Below are positions 4,756-5,078 of a stretch of 5,078 nucleotides of DNA, piece after piece; the stretch's first letter is position 1; the number at the start of each line of letters is the position of its first letter. The translations under genes and the position numbers were made by a program. The notes under the pieces are model-generated. The model searched no databases. It had not been told where the DNA came from and saw nothing but the letters and a program-made list of their open reading frames with translations. This DNA is from Oscillospiraceae bacterium (lineage in GTDB: Bacteria > Bacillota > Clostridia > Oscillospirales > Acutalibacteraceae), in the NCBI GenBank assembly GCA_021640185.1, contig JAJXDX010000181.1:1-5078 (forward strand), read 5' to 3'.

Positions 4756-5078
4756 ATGGACAGAACGTTCCAAAAATTTTTGCGCAGCGGCATCGACCTG
4801 TCGCCTTTGGGCGTGGAGCGCTGCGAGGAGAATACCCCGTACTTTTGCACGCCCAAAGGGGCGTCCATCTTCGGCTGGGCGGGCGTGGACGGCATCCACT
4901 TCTGCTTTGCCCGGGGCTTTGGCGGCACGGTGTTCGCCGTCAGCCCGATGAACGGCGCCCCGGACTTCGTCCATCCGCTGGCAAGCAGCTTTGCCGATTT
5001 TTTGCGGCTGCTGCTTGCCTGCGGCGATGCGGCGGCCTTGGAGCAGGCGTGGATGTGGGACGATGGGCAGTTTACCGC
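4756..5078 (+). CDS. Uncharacterised protein, SUKH-like N-terminus (partial, runs off window)
   Basis: ATG 4756 follows AGGAGG (4746-4751) by 4 bp. That ribosome site overlaps the TAG stop of the preceding gene, so translational coupling is likely. The open frame reaches the window edge after 107 codons without a stop. The visible protein starts MDRTFQKFLRSGIDLSPLG, then has PYFCTPKGAS, GWAGVDGIHFCF, a short strand VFAVSPMN, and FADFLRLLLACGDAAALEQA near 80-99. It has no signal peptide or membrane segment. The order of beta strands followed by an F-x-x-F-L-x-x-L-L helix recalls the SMI1/KNR4 (SUKH) fold, which includes many immunity proteins, but this is pattern recognition only. It may equally be a conserved protein of unknown function. 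Codon use and GC resemble the upstream genes. Confidence 0.8.
   Translation, partial: MDRTFQKFLRSGIDLSPLGVERCEENTPYFCTPKGASIFGWAGVDGIHFCFARGFGGTVFAVSPMNGAPDFVHPLASSFADFLRLLLACGDAAALEQAWMWDDGQFT

Overview
The window looks like chromosome from a fairly GC-rich Firmicute, most likely a gut Clostridia-type organism. This is inferred from strong AGGAGG-type ribosome binding sites, SigA-type promoters with TGn extended -10 boxes, intrinsic terminators, and the character of the MATE and GNAT proteins. GC content is high by eye. I could not run a database search, so the taxonomy is a guess.

Left part, 1 to about 1280: no credible gene. It is a decayed, G-rich-strand repeat region built from diverged direct repeats: a unit of about 174 bp repeated at an offset of 260, an 80-85 bp tandem pair, 24-bp units 45 bp apart, and shorter shared blocks. 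Long open frames on both strands are by-products of the composition. The repeats shift frame between copies, which argues against coding. About 1280 to 1440 has ordinary composition, a small hairpin and nothing assignable.

Middle part, about 1442 to 2104: compact regulatory-looking DNA. A good promoter (TTGCAA, 17 bp, TAAACT with an extended -10) leads directly into a predicted small RNA of about 80 nt. That RNA has a 5' hairpin and a long-stem intrinsic terminator whose stem pairs a Shine-Dalgarno-like AAAAGGAG with its complement. Downstream lie two copies (1583-1660 and 1917-1993) of a two-hairpin element ending in a T tract. Differences between the copies largely keep base pairing: one C-G to T-A double change and three G-C to G-T changes. 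This suggests a dispersed structured RNA or terminator family. A second promoter with a consensus extended -10 (TGGTATAAT) follows at 2076-2104.

Right part, 2260 to the end: an apparent rightward operon. It holds a complete MATE-family efflux transporter, a GNAT acetyltransferase, a second GNAT resembling the streptothricin acetyltransferase-like group, and the start of an uncharacterised, possibly SUKH-like protein that runs off the window. Genes are spaced 43, 17 and 8 bp apart, each with a Shine-Dalgarno site, and no terminator lies between them. Both GNAT genes carry one apparent single-base loss in a run of G. They are therefore either genuine pseudogenes or victims of the same kind of sequencing error. 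If intact, the cluster would read as export plus chemical modification of small toxic molecules; the substrates cannot be told from sequence.
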